17,210 nucleotides of DNA from an uncultured Clostridia bacterium (GCA_947631725.1 CANRML010000015.1:1-17210); one strand, 5' to 3'. Positions 7,906-14,860 are shown, counted from the first letter of the stretch. A program made the numbers and translations. Notes: generated from the letters alone by a model not told the origin.

Positions 7906-9316
7906 GTTTAATTTCTCCTTTCAAATACCACATATGTTCTGAAACAATTTCTACTTTTAACATTTTTCCAATCAAGTCATTATCTCCCTCAAAAATAACC
8001 ACTTTATTGCTATCTGTTCTACCTGTTAATGTATTTTCATTATTTTTACTCTTTCCTTCTACTAATATGGTTTGAGTTGTTCCTAAGTATTTTTGATTAT
8101 TCTCATAAATTTTATTTTCCACTAGTTTTTTTAACTTATCAAATCTTATATGTTTTATTTCTTCTGGTATCTGATTTTCCATTTTATCTCCTGGAGTTCC
8201 TATTCTTCTTGAATATATAAACATATATACCTGTTCATATCCTACTTTTCTTACAACATCTAAGGTATCTTCAAAATCCTCTTCTGTTTCTCCTGGGAAT
8301 CCTACGATAATATCTGTTGATATTGTTAAATTTGGAATTTTTTCTTTCATTTTTTCTACTAGTTTTAGATATTGTTCTTTTGTATATTTTCTATTCATAT
8401 CTTTTAATATTTTAGTGCTACCTGCTTGTAATGGTAAATGAACTAATTTACATACTTTTTCACATTTAGCAATTGCATCTATAACATCATCTGTAAAGTC
8501 TTTTGGATGTGGTGATATAAAGCGTATTCTCTCAATTCCATCAATTTTATTTATTTCTTGTAGCAAAGTTGCAAATGAATTTATTCCTTTATATTGCTCA
8601 AATGGAATATTTTTTTCTCTTTCTACTCTTAAATATGAATTTACATTTTGACCTAATAAAGTTATTTCTTTATATCCACTCTTTGCTAAATTTTCTACTT
8701 CTTTAATAATATCTTTTGGCTCTCTACTTCTTTCTCTTCCTCGTACATATGGTACAATACAATAACTACAAAAGTTATTACACCCGTTCATAATTGTTAC
8801 AGATGCTTTCAAATTACTATCTCTTTTTATTGGTAATCCTTCATAAACTTTGCCATCTATATCAATAATGTCTTCTTCTTTTTGTTTTTGATTTAATATT
8901 TTATATAAATCTTCTGGAAGTTTATGTAATGTATGTGTACCGAATAAAAGGTCAACAAATGGATAACTTTCTTTAATTTTATCTGTAATATGTTTTTCCT
9001 GCATCATACATCCACCAATTGCAATAATTGTACCTTTTTCTTCTTTTATCTTTTTTAATTCTCCTAATTTTCCAAATAGTCTGTCTTCTGCATTTTCTCT
9101 AACACAACAGGTATTAAATATTACTAAATCTGCATTTTTTATGTCTTCTATTTTTTCATAATTCATTTCTTCTAACATACCTGATATTTTTTCTGAATCA
9201 TTTTCATTTAGTTGACATCCCATTGTAAATATTGCATATTTTTGAATTTTATTATTTAATTCTTTAACTTTTTTCATGAATTCTTTTTGTATATCTATTT
9301 CTTGTTTTGTGTCCAT
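7868..9316 (-). CDS. miaB: tRNA-2-methylthio-N6-dimethylallyladenosine synthase MiaB
   Basis: MiaB is a radical SAM methylthiotransferase that adds a methylthio group to i6A37 of tRNAs reading UNN codons. From the chosen start the protein is 482 aa. The N-terminal domain carries the three Cys for its auxiliary cluster (Cys 34 in TMGCQLNENDSE, Cys 70 in NTCCVRENAEDR, Cys 103 in GGCMMQEK). The radical SAM motif is CNNFCSYC (Cys 179, 183, 186), followed by IVPYVRGRERSRE, which favours MiaB over MtaB or RimO. A C-terminal TRAM domain (about 410-475) should bind tRNA. The ATG at 9316 is preferred because TGGAGG lies 8 bases before it; longer frames back to 9367 would start inside the promoter. It has its own promoter at 9339-9367 and is followed by the overlapping mutS, a common Firmicutes pairing. 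Confidence 0.95.
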   Translation of the reverse strand: MDTKQEIDIQKEFMKKVKELNNKIQKYAIFTMGCQLNENDSEKISGMLEEMNYEKIEDIKNADLVIFNTCCVRENAEDRLFGKLGELKKIKEEKGTIIAIGGCMMQEKHITDKIKESYPFVDLLFGTHTLHKLPEDLYKILNQKQKEEDIIDIDGKVYEGLPIKRDSNLKASVTIMNGCNNFCSYCIVPYVRGRERSREPKDIIKEVENLAKSGYKEITLLGQNVNSYLRVEREKNIPFEQYKGINSFATLLQEINKIDGIERIRFISPHPKDFTDDVIDAIAKCEKVCKLVHLPLQAGSTKILKDMNRKYTKEQYLKLVEKMKEKIPNLTISTDIIVGFPGETEEDFEDTLDVVRKVGYEQVYMFIYSRRIGTPGDKMENQIPEEIKHIRFDKLKKLVENKIYENNQKYLGTTQTILVEGKSKNNENTLTGRTDSNKVVIFEGDNDLIGKMLKVEIVSEHMWYLKGEIKHGRIFTNDAKIS

Positions 9317-9338
9317 TTTTGTTTCCTCCATTAAGGGT

Positions 9339-9367
9339 ATTTTAATACATTTTATAAGTTTTTGCAA
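9339..9367 (-). promoter_or_regulatory. SigA-type promoter for miaB-mutS
   Basis: On the minus strand TTGCAA (9362-9367) and TAAAAT (9339-9344) are 17 bp apart, about 23 bp before the miaB start. The position rules out the longer miaB reading frame that begins at 9367. Confidence 0.7.
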
Positions 9368-9381
9368 GAGACAATTTTAAA

Positions 9382-9402
9382 GACGAAGCATTTTGCTTCG
9401 CC
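9382..9402 (-). terminator. Hairpin after rpmE, probable terminator
   Basis: A 9-bp stem (9382-9390 with 9394-9402, 3-nt loop, one G-U pair on the minus strand) lies about 10 bp after the rpmE stop. The following tract, GTCTTTAAAATT, is only weakly T-rich, so termination may be partial and allow some read-through into miaB. Confidence 0.55.
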
Positions 9403-9412
9403 TTCTACATTT

Positions 9413-9613
9413 TTATGCAAGTCCGTATTTTTTCTTAAATTTATCTGCTCTACCACCTGCTGTTTCTTGTCTTAGATTTCCTGTCCAAAATGGGTGACAT
9501 TTTGAACATATATCTACTTTTATATCTTTTTTTGTTGATCCAACTTCTAATACATTACCACATGCACATGTGATTGTTGTTTGATTATAGTTTGGATGGA
9601 TTCCTTCTTTCAT
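9413..9613 (-). CDS. rpmE: 50S ribosomal protein L31, zinc-binding type
   Basis: The 66-aa product starts MKEGIHPNYNQTTITCACGN and ends RADKFKKKYGLA, typical of bacterial L31 of the large ribosomal subunit. Cys 16, 18, 36 and 39 (CAC and CSKC) form the zinc site, so this is the zinc-containing form and not the zinc-free paralogue made under zinc starvation. The ATG at 9613 is preferred over the GTG at 9622 because AAAGAGG lies 8 bases before the ATG and family members begin MKEGIHP. It has its own promoter (9657-9685) and a hairpin downstream, so it looks like a single-gene unit between the small membrane protein gene and miaB. Confidence 0.97.
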   Translation of the reverse strand: MKEGIHPNYNQTTITCACGNVLEVGSTKKDIKVDICSKCHPFWTGNLRQETAGGRADKFKKKYGLA

Positions 9614-9656
9614 TATTTTCACCTCTTTTTTGCTTTTTTAAACTTGACTGTTTTCT

Positions 9657-9685
9657 ATCATAACATATTTTTTAAGATTTTTCAA
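9657..9685 (-). promoter_or_regulatory. SigA-type promoter for rpmE
   Basis: On the minus strand TTGAAA (9680-9685) and TATGAT (9657-9662) are 17 bp apart. The predicted start of transcription leaves a leader of roughly 35 nt before the rpmE ATG, too short for a riboswitch. Confidence 0.7.
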
Positions 9686-9695
9686 GTCTTTTATA

Positions 9696-9860
9696 CTATT
9701 TTTCCTTATTTGTTTCCTCTTGATTTTGTAACATATATATTGCTGATGATATCATTTCTTTATTAAGAGACAATTTATGTACTAATTTACTCATAATATT
9801 AAAAATACATGCTATTAACAAAATAACTAATCCTATTTTTTTCCAATACTTTGCTATCAT
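9696..9860 (-). CDS. Small single-helix membrane protein, 54 aa
   Basis: This short frame begins MIAKYWKKIGLVILLIACIF and ends QEETNKEK before a TAG at 9696-9698. AAAGGAG lies 7 bases before the ATG at 9860, and a perfect consensus promoter sits at 9893-9921, so it is very likely expressed. Residues about 9-23 form one membrane helix behind a basic N-terminus. The sequence IACIF has only a loose resemblance to a lipobox, so it could be a lipoprotein but more likely is a simple N-in anchored protein with a roughly 30-residue helical, charged tail. I do not recognise a family. It lies between the nucleoside kinase gene and rpmE on the same strand, but promoters on both sides suggest independent transcription. 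Confidence 0.7.
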   Translation of the reverse strand: MIAKYWKKIGLVILLIACIFNIMSKLVHKLSLNKEMISSAIYMLQNQEETNKEK

Positions 9861-9892
9861 CTTTTTTCTCCTTTATATTTTTTTACATATCT

Positions 9893-9921
9893 ATTATACT
9901 GCTCTTTTGGAAAAATGTCAA
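9893..9921 (-). promoter_or_regulatory. Perfect consensus SigA promoter before the 54-aa gene
   Basis: On the minus strand TTGACA (9916-9921) and TATAAT (9893-9898) are separated by exactly 17 bp, a full match to the vegetative consensus. It starts directly after the stop codon of the nucleoside kinase gene and lies about 33 bp before the 54-aa reading frame. Confidence 0.8.
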
Positions 9922-11565
9922 TTAATATTTGAAATCTCCTCCGCCTAAAAATTCTTTTATTAGTGAGTTATTTGGTATTTGTTCTTTTGGAATTGATTCA
10001 AAATATTTTAACATATTTAATAATCTTCTAGCTTCTGCATATTCTTTTTCATCGGGTGTAATTTCTTCTAATAGTGGCTTTGCTGTATCTTTTAATGCAT
10101 TTATTTCATATATTAGTGATGTATTAAAAATTGAATTTGCATCTTCTTGATATGGATATATATTTTTTTCTTCAGCTTGAGTTACTTTATGCCATGTATT
10201 AAGTGTATGTCCTGCTGAATATCCTCTAAATTGATAATCTCTTACAATCCTACGAATTAATCTTGTATCTGTTGTAGAAATAGGATTATATCTATCCATG
10301 TTTAATACTGTTAATGCACTTATATATACTTTATATTTTTCTTTTTTAGAAATTTGATTTGTTAATTTATCATTTAAGCAATGAATTCCTTCAATTATTA
10401 AGATATCATTTTCTCCTAGTTTTAATTTATCTCCATAGTATCTTTTTGTTCCTACATGAAAGTCAAATTTTGGTACTTCTATTTCTTCACCATTTAATAG
10501 TTTAACTAAATGTTCATTAAGTAATTTTAAATCTATTGCTTCAATACATTCAAAGTCATAATCTCCATTTTCATCTCTTGGGTTGTCTTGTCTTTCAACA
10601 AAGTAATTGTCAACAGAAATTGTAACTGGTCTTAGTCCATTTAATCTTAGTTGTATTCCTAGTCTTTGAGCAAAAGTTGTCTTTCCAGATGAAGATGGTC
10701 CTGCAATCAATACCATCTTAACATTTTTCCTTTTGGCGATATCATCTGCTATATTTGCAATCTTTTTTTCATGTAATGCTTCTGCAAGCATAATTACTTC
10801 CTTCATTTTGTTTTCTTCAATGGATTTATTAAGTTTATATAATGTATTCATATTTAAAATTTTATGAATTTTTTCATATTCTTCCAACGCCCAAGCCAAT
10901 TTTTTGGTAGATTTGAATTTTTGCATTTTATTTGGTGATTTTGAACTTGGATAACAAATTAAAAATCCATCACTATATGGTATTATTTCAAAATTATTAA
11001 TTATTCCTGTTCTATTTGCTAATGTTCCAAAGCAATAATTTGAATAGTTTTCACAATAATACATATATATTTCTTCATTATCTTTTAAATCAAGTTGTAA
11101 TCTTCCTTTTGAAGTATTATTTTGTTTATAAAACTCTTCTGCTTCTTTTCTTGTCATTATTACTTGTTTAATAGGTAAGTTCTTGTCTATTATTTTTTGA
11201 ATTTCTTTAGTCATTTTTTCAATAAATGTTTGTGTTATTTTTAAATTATCACAAGTACAGAACATAGCATTTCCTAGTCTATACTCTACTGTCATTTTTT
11301 CATTTGGATAAATTTTTTCAAATGCTTTTCCCATAACATATACTAAAGTTCTTGCATATATTTTCATCCCAGTTTTGCAAAATGTATCAATTAATTCTAA
11401 TGTACCACTTGTTTGGATTTTATATGATAAATTTTGATATTCATTATTAAAGATACATCCTACAACTGTATATTTGCTTTTTTCTATTTCTTTTTTTAAA
11501 AGTTCTTGGACTGTTATTGGTTTTTCTATAGTATATTCTTCATTATTGTATCTTACTTTCTTCAT
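9922..11565 (-). CDS. Nucleoside (uridine-type) kinase with N-terminal TGS/ThrRS-like domains
   Basis: The 547-aa protein joins two parts. Residues 1-60 resemble a TGS domain, and about 65-230 resemble the second additional domain of threonyl-tRNA synthetase, but without its HxxxH metal motif that I can find. Residues about 280-500 are a P-loop kinase of the uridine kinase/phosphoribulokinase family: Walker A GPSSSGKTT (289-297), VTISVDNYF with the acidic residue expected near the base, and IIEGIHCLN. The same fused architecture is widespread in Firmicutes and usually labelled nucleoside kinase. The expected reaction is ATP-dependent phosphorylation of uridine or a related nucleoside in pyrimidine salvage; the role of the ThrRS-like part is unknown to me. 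The start is supported by AAAGGAGG 8 bases before the ATG, and a promoter lies at 11593-11621. Confidence 0.88.
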   Translation of the reverse strand: MKKVRYNNEEYTIEKPITVQELLKKEIEKSKYTVVGCIFNNEYQNLSYKIQTSGTLELIDTFCKTGMKIYARTLVYVMGKAFEKIYPNEKMTVEYRLGNAMFCTCDNLKITQTFIEKMTKEIQKIIDKNLPIKQVIMTRKEAEEFYKQNNTSKGRLQLDLKDNEEIYMYYCENYSNYCFGTLANRTGIINNFEIIPYSDGFLICYPSSKSPNKMQKFKSTKKLAWALEEYEKIHKILNMNTLYKLNKSIEENKMKEVIMLAEALHEKKIANIADDIAKRKNVKMVLIAGPSSSGKTTFAQRLGIQLRLNGLRPVTISVDNYFVERQDNPRDENGDYDFECIEAIDLKLLNEHLVKLLNGEEIEVPKFDFHVGTKRYYGDKLKLGENDILIIEGIHCLNDKLTNQISKKEKYKVYISALTVLNMDRYNPISTTDTRLIRRIVRDYQFRGYSAGHTLNTWHKVTQAEEKNIYPYQEDANSIFNTSLIYEINALKDTAKPLLEEITPDEKEYAEARRLLNMLKYFESIPKEQIPNNSLIKEFLGGGDFKY

Positions 11566-11592
11566 TTTATTCCTCCTTTGTTTAGCATATAT

Positions 11593-11621
11593 ATTTTATC
11601 GTATTTTGAAAAATAAGTCAA
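11593..11621 (-). promoter_or_regulatory. SigA-type promoter for the nucleoside kinase gene
   Basis: On the minus strand TTGACT (11616-11621) and TAAAAT (11593-11598) are 17 bp apart. The -35 box lies back to back with that of the divergent promoter at 11636-11664, 14 bp away. Confidence 0.7.
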
Positions 11622-11635
11622 TGGCAATTTCTAAC

Positions 11636-11664
11636 TTGTCAATTTTACATAATAATGGTATAAT
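11636..11664 (+). promoter_or_regulatory. SigA-type promoter for the 127-aa gene
   Basis: TTGTCA (11636-11641) and TATAAT (11659-11664) are 17 bp apart, about 40 bp before the ATG at 11704. Confidence 0.7.
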
Positions 11665-11703
11665 ATATATATACAAAAAATATTAGCACAAGGAGGATTA
11701 ATT

Positions 11704-12087
11704 ATGTGGAAAATCTTGTATTACGGTAACAATTCGGTGGACTTTTTGTCCTATCACAAGGAACCAGAACGGAAATCTGCTTTTAGAATATGTCCTTTAA
11801 GTAAGGATATACATGCTAAGAACATATCTCAGTTGGTTCTGCCGGAAGTAGATGCGATAATTATTGATGCTAACTTTTCAAGTTCAAATGAGCATGAGCT
11901 CAATGAATTGGTAAAAGTGCTTTCAAACTTAAATTATCCTATCTATCTTTGGCTGGATGAGAAGTTTTATGATCTTTTTTCCCTTGATGGTTTTAACAAG
12001 TTTGTATTGCCATCTGAGGTGGAAAAGCTTTCACTTCTTTATGACTGCATCAGTCATAAAGAAAGAAATGCCGCTTTCTTCACATAA
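11704..12087 (+). CDS. Hypothetical protein, possible degenerate receiver-like domain, 127 aa
   Basis: I do not recognise the family. The protein has alternating predicted strands and helices: MWKILYYG, VDAIIIDAN (49-57), a helix with ELNELVKVLSNL, PIYLWLDE (79-86), and KFVLPSEVEKLSLLYDCI. That order resembles a response-regulator receiver fold, with Asp 55 at the phospho-acceptor strand end and FVLP where receivers have a Lys-Pro. The acidic pair after strand 1 and the conserved Lys are missing, so if it is a receiver it is degenerate. The start is firm: AAGGAGG lies 7 bases before the ATG. Codon use stands out from all neighbours (CTG twice, CGG, CCG, CTC, GCG, TCG, GCC, many AAG), which suggests acquisition from a less AT-rich genome. 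It is the only plus-strand gene between 5.3 kb and the right edge. Confidence 0.75.
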   Translation: MWKILYYGNNSVDFLSYHKEPERKSAFRICPLSKDIHAKNISQLVLPEVDAIIIDANFSSSNEHELNELVKVLSNLNYPIYLWLDEKFYDLFSLDGFNKFVLPSEVEKLSLLYDCISHKERNAAFFT

Positions 12088-12091
12088 TTAT

Positions 12092-12127
12092 ATAAGCCCT
12101 TGCCAAAGAATTTTGGCAGGGGCTTAT
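12092..12127. terminator. Shared terminator hairpin between convergent genes
   Basis: A 16-bp stem (12092-12107 with 12112-12127, one T-G pair, short AT-rich loop) lies between the stop of the plus-strand 127-aa gene and the stop of spoIIQ. It is unusually GC-rich for this window. Neither side has a strong T run, so it could serve both genes as a terminator or as a 3-prime-end stabiliser. Confidence 0.6.
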
Positions 12128-12129
12128 CC

Positions 12130-13011
12130 CTATTTTAAATATATATTTGGGTCTTCTTGAATATTATCTTTTAATATTTCAAAATGTAGATGTGCTTCTT
12201 CTGCACTTTCAAATGCTGCTGTGTTTCCTACTGTTCCTAGACTTTGTTCTTTTTCAACTTTTTCACCCTCAACAACAAATTCTGAAGTTAAAAGATTGGC
12301 ATATACTGTTTGGAATCCGTTTTGATGTTCAACAACAATTGTTAGTCCATATCTAGGGTCATTTTTTATACTTTTTACTGTTCCAGCTTCTGCTGCCTTT
12401 ACAACTGTTGTCTTATCAGCTTTGATATCTATTCCTGTGTGTACAGTCCATTCTTGTAATGTTTCAGAAAATATTAAGTTTTCTTTTGAGTATTCTTTTA
12501 CTATTTCTCCTTCTACTGGCTTTATGAATTTTAATTCTTGTGATGTTTCCTTTTTAGTTTCTTCTTCACTTTCTTTCTTATCTTGCACTGCTGTAGTTTT
12601 TAATGTGTTTTGTGTATTATTTGTATTTGTTGTATTAGCATTTGTACTTTTAGTTGTATTTAATGTGTTTTTTCCACTATCAGATTTTGTTGAATTATTT
12701 TCGGCTGTTTCATTTTTGCTATTTTCTAATTCATTTTGTGCTTCCTCTACTGTTTTTCCCATTTCTGTAGCTGTGCTTTCTGTTCCTTCATTTACTTGTG
12801 TGTTTTCATTTGTTCTATTTACTAGACTTGCTAATTGATCTTCACTTAGTGTTCCTTCTTGAATTTCTTCTGTTATACTTTGGCTGTATATTAGTAATCC
12901 GATTACAATTATAGTTAATATTACAACAATTATTGTTGCATATTTAATTAACCTATTTTCAATATCTTCACTCTGGTTATTTCTCACTTTTCTTCTAATA
13001 TCTCTTCTCAT
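12130..13011 (-). CDS. spoIIQ: SpoIIQ-type LytM/M23 domain sporulation protein
   Basis: The 293-aa protein has a basic N-terminus, one membrane helix (about 24-42), a long Asn/Thr/Ser/Glu linker (about 65-158) and a C-terminal LytM (peptidase M23) domain. In sporulation, SpoIIQ spans the forespore membrane and pairs with SpoIIIAH to form the channel needed for engulfment and late forespore gene expression. Zinc ligands are present: HTGID gives His 191 and Asp 195, and HLHFE gives His 276 with His 274 beside it. The usual YxHL motif reads YANL, so the catalytic His is Asn 239 and hydrolysis may be weak or absent. The order spoIID then spoIIQ matches Bacillus subtilis and supports the name over a general M23 endopeptidase. 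AAGGAGG lies 7 bases before the ATG at 13011, and a SigF-like promoter match lies upstream. Confidence 0.85.
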   Translation of the reverse strand: MRRDIRRKVRNNQSEDIENRLIKYATIIVVILTIIVIGLLIYSQSITEEIQEGTLSEDQLASLVNRTNENTQVNEGTESTATEMGKTVEEAQNELENSKNETAENNSTKSDSGKNTLNTTKSTNANTTNTNNTQNTLKTTAVQDKKESEEETKKETSQELKFIKPVEGEIVKEYSKENLIFSETLQEWTVHTGIDIKADKTTVVKAAEAGTVKSIKNDPRYGLTIVVEHQNGFQTVYANLLTSEFVVEGEKVEKEQSLGTVGNTAAFESAEEAHLHFEILKDNIQEDPNIYLK

Positions 13012-13027
13012 ATATATCCTCCTTCAA

Positions 13028-13050
13028 AAATAATGCTAATAGCATTATTT
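13028..13050 (-). terminator. Terminator-like hairpin between spoIID and spoIIQ
   Basis: A 10-bp stem with a 3-nt loop (AAATAATGCT at 13028-13037, AGCATTATTT at 13041-13050) is followed on the minus strand by a short T run completing TTTTT. It could end the spoIIA-spoIID transcript. It sits only a few bases before the spoIIQ ribosome binding site, so it would also be at the 5-prime end of a spoIIQ transcript. Confidence 0.6.
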
Positions 13051-13071
13051 CCTTTTTTAGGAAAAATATAC
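13043..13071 (-). promoter_or_regulatory. Possible SigF-type promoter for spoIIQ
   Basis: On the minus strand GTATA (13067-13071) is followed after 14 bp by GGAAATAATG, which fits the SigF -10 pattern GGnnAnAnT. spoIIQ is a known SigF target in Bacillus. The spacer is a base or two shorter than usual and the -10 overlaps the hairpin at 13028-13050, so this is a candidate only. Confidence 0.4.
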
Positions 13072-13084
13072 ATAAAAAGAAAAA

Positions 13085-14104
13085 TTATAGTGTGTTTACA
13101 TCTTGTATGTCTACATTTATATAAAAATGATGGACTATTTGTTCTGCATTTTGTCCTTGCCTTGCTAAACTATCTGCACCAGTTTGACTCATACCAACAC
13201 CATGTCCATAGCCTTTTACCTTAAATATTATTTTATTATCTTGTTTTGTTATTTCAAAATTAGCAGATTTTAATCCTAAAATAGTTCTTGTTTCTACACC
13301 TGATAGATTATGATTTCCAAACTTTACAGTTTTTGCTCTTTCACTTTCTGTATATTCTGTTATTTTTATATCCTCATTATTTGAAAAATCTATTTGTATA
13401 TCTGCATATTTTTCTTTCAATTTATTTAATAGTTCTTCTTGTGTATAACTTACTTCAGATGCATATTGAGTATATGCATCTTCTCCTGATGTTTCTACAA
13501 CTTGCAAATATGGATATCCTCCTCCGCCCCATACATTAATGGGCATTTCAGTTTTTCCTCCACTATTAGAGTGAAAAAAAGCATTTATTGGACTAGAATT
13601 ATATGTAATTACTTTTCCTCTTGTTTCATTTACTGCTTCTGTGATTTTTTTCCAATTTTCTTCTCTTTTGTCCTCTTCCCATCTAGCAAATCTGTCTTCT
13701 TTTGAAATCCATGCTTGACAACAACTACTACTGTCACAAATGTCGCTATTTTCATGCTTTTTATTATTTACTTTATATATAGTATATGTCCTAGCAACCA
13801 TTGCTTGTGCTTTTAGAGCTTCTTTTTCAAATGTTACTGGCATTTCAGCTGATACGACATTGCATAAATATGATTCTAAATCTACCTCCTCAACTTCACC
13901 TGTTTTTGTATGTAATAGCTTAATTTTACTATATTTTCCTTCTGATGCTACTGGTGTTTGACTTGTTTCGTTTTTATTTAAATCTGTATTTTCCTGTGGA
14001 ATACTTTCTGTAGAAGCTGTCTGTTTTGTTGTATTTGTAAAAATTGCTGGTAAGATAAAACAAATCGTTATTAAGAACAATATATACAAAATTACTTTTT
14101 TCAT
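13085..14104 (-). CDS. spoIID: Stage II sporulation protein D (peptidoglycan lytic transglycosylase)
   Basis: SpoIID is a mother-cell membrane enzyme that cleaves the glycan strands of septal peptidoglycan and, with SpoIIM and SpoIIP, drives engulfment. The 339-aa protein has an N-terminal membrane anchor (about 4-22), then the SpoIID domain: VVSAEMPVTFEKEALKAQ with the likely catalytic Glu 87, AMVARTYTIYK, FFHSNSGGKTE (174-186) and GYGHGVGMSQTGAD (298-311). CDSSSCC gives Cys 123 and 129, six residues apart, which recalls the zinc-site cysteines reported for clostridial SpoIID, with an extra Cys 128 where a His would be expected. The ATG at 14104 lies only 8 bp after the sigF stop, with TAGGAGGAAGG overlapping that stop, so it is very probably cotranscribed with spoIIA. 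In Bacillus it is a separate SigE-dependent gene. Confidence 0.95.
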   Translation of the reverse strand: MKKVILYILFLITICFILPAIFTNTTKQTASTESIPQENTDLNKNETSQTPVASEGKYSKIKLLHTKTGEVEEVDLESYLCNVVSAEMPVTFEKEALKAQAMVARTYTIYKVNNKKHENSDICDSSSCCQAWISKEDRFARWEEDKREENWKKITEAVNETRGKVITYNSSPINAFFHSNSGGKTEMPINVWGGGGYPYLQVVETSGEDAYTQYASEVSYTQEELLNKLKEKYADIQIDFSNNEDIKITEYTESERAKTVKFGNHNLSGVETRTILGLKSANFEITKQDNKIIFKVKGYGHGVGMSQTGADSLARQGQNAEQIVHHFYINVDIQDVNTL

Positions 14105-14112
14105 CCTTCCTC

Positions 14113-14844
14113 CTATCCTACATCTGATAATAGTAATTTCATTTTACTTAAAATTTTTCTTTCTATTCTTGATATTTGTACTTGGCTAACTCCCAATATT
14201 TTTGCCACTTCTGTTTGTGTTTTTTCTTTATAAAAACGCAATAAAATAATTTGCTTATCTTTTGGAGCTAACCCATCAATTGCTTCTTTTAAAGCCAATC
14301 GATTTGTAATTATATCTTCCTCATCTTCTCCTGTTGAAATTTTTTCAATTAATCCAATTCCTTTTTCTCCCTTTTCAGATTGATATACTCCATCTATTGA
14401 TTCAATTGGTTTGCTTGCTTCTAATGCAATTGCAATATCTTCTTTTGCTATTTTTAATTTTTTTGCAATTTTCTCTACTGGTATTTCTTCTTTGTATTTG
14501 TTCCTATATTCTTGTTGTATTTGCCTTATTTTTACTTGTAATTCTTTGATACTTCTGCTAATTTTTATTGTTCCATCATCTCTAATATATCTTTTTATTT
14601 CTCCTAATATATATGGGACTGTATATGTTGAAAGTTTTACTTCAAAATTGGTATCAAATCTTTTTATAGATTTAATAAAACCAACACAACCTATTTGATA
14701 CAAGTCTTCTAATTCATATCCTCTTCCACTAAATCTTTTAACAATGCTCCAAATTAGTCCACTATTTTCTTTAATCAATTTTTCCAATACTTCTTGATCA
14801 CCTTGTTGTGCTTTTTGAATAGTGTTTTTATCATTTTCAAACAT
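14113..14844 (-). CDS. sigF: RNA polymerase sporulation sigma factor SigF
   Basis: SigF directs the first forespore-specific transcription after polar septation. The 243-aa protein has sigma-70 region 2 (ENSGLIWSIVKRFSGRGYEL, EDLYQIGCVGFIKSIKRFD, LSTYTVPYILGEIKRYIRDD), region 3 (about 95-150) and region 4 with the helix-turn-helix TEVAKILGVSQVQISRIERK near the C-terminus. SigG is closely similar, but position straight after spoIIAA and spoIIAB settles the call. AAAAGGAAAG lies about 7 bases before the ATG at 14844, and the gap to the spoIIAB stop is 16 bp. It is the third gene of the spoIIA operon and spoIID follows directly. All key regions look intact. Confidence 0.96.
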   Translation of the reverse strand: MFENDKNTIQKAQQGDQEVLEKLIKENSGLIWSIVKRFSGRGYELEDLYQIGCVGFIKSIKRFDTNFEVKLSTYTVPYILGEIKRYIRDDGTIKISRSIKELQVKIRQIQQEYRNKYKEEIPVEKIAKKLKIAKEDIAIALEASKPIESIDGVYQSEKGEKGIGLIEKISTGEDEEDIITNRLALKEAIDGLAPKDKQIILLRFYKEKTQTEVAKILGVSQVQISRIERKILSKMKLLLSDVG

Positions 14845-14860
14845 AGCTTTCTTTCCTTTT

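Noticed and set aside
7680..8075. Plus-strand 131-aa open frame
   Set aside because: Lies antisense across the mutS start and miaB end, both of which have clear family motifs.
9317..9367. 17-residue N-terminal extension of MiaB from an upstream start at 9367
   Set aside because: The extension covers the -35, -10 and ribosome binding site; the ATG at 9316 has TGGAGG at proper distance.
9614..9695. Riboswitch or structured leader before rpmE
   Set aside because: The predicted leader is only about 35 nt and shows no stable stem.
12422..12838. Plus-strand 138-aa Phe/Val/Ser-rich open frame, membrane-like
   Set aside because: Antisense of the low-complexity Asn/Thr/Ser linker of SpoIIQ; no start signals.
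14113..14844. SigG instead of SigF
   Set aside because: The proteins are similar, but position directly after spoIIAA-spoIIAB identifies SigF.
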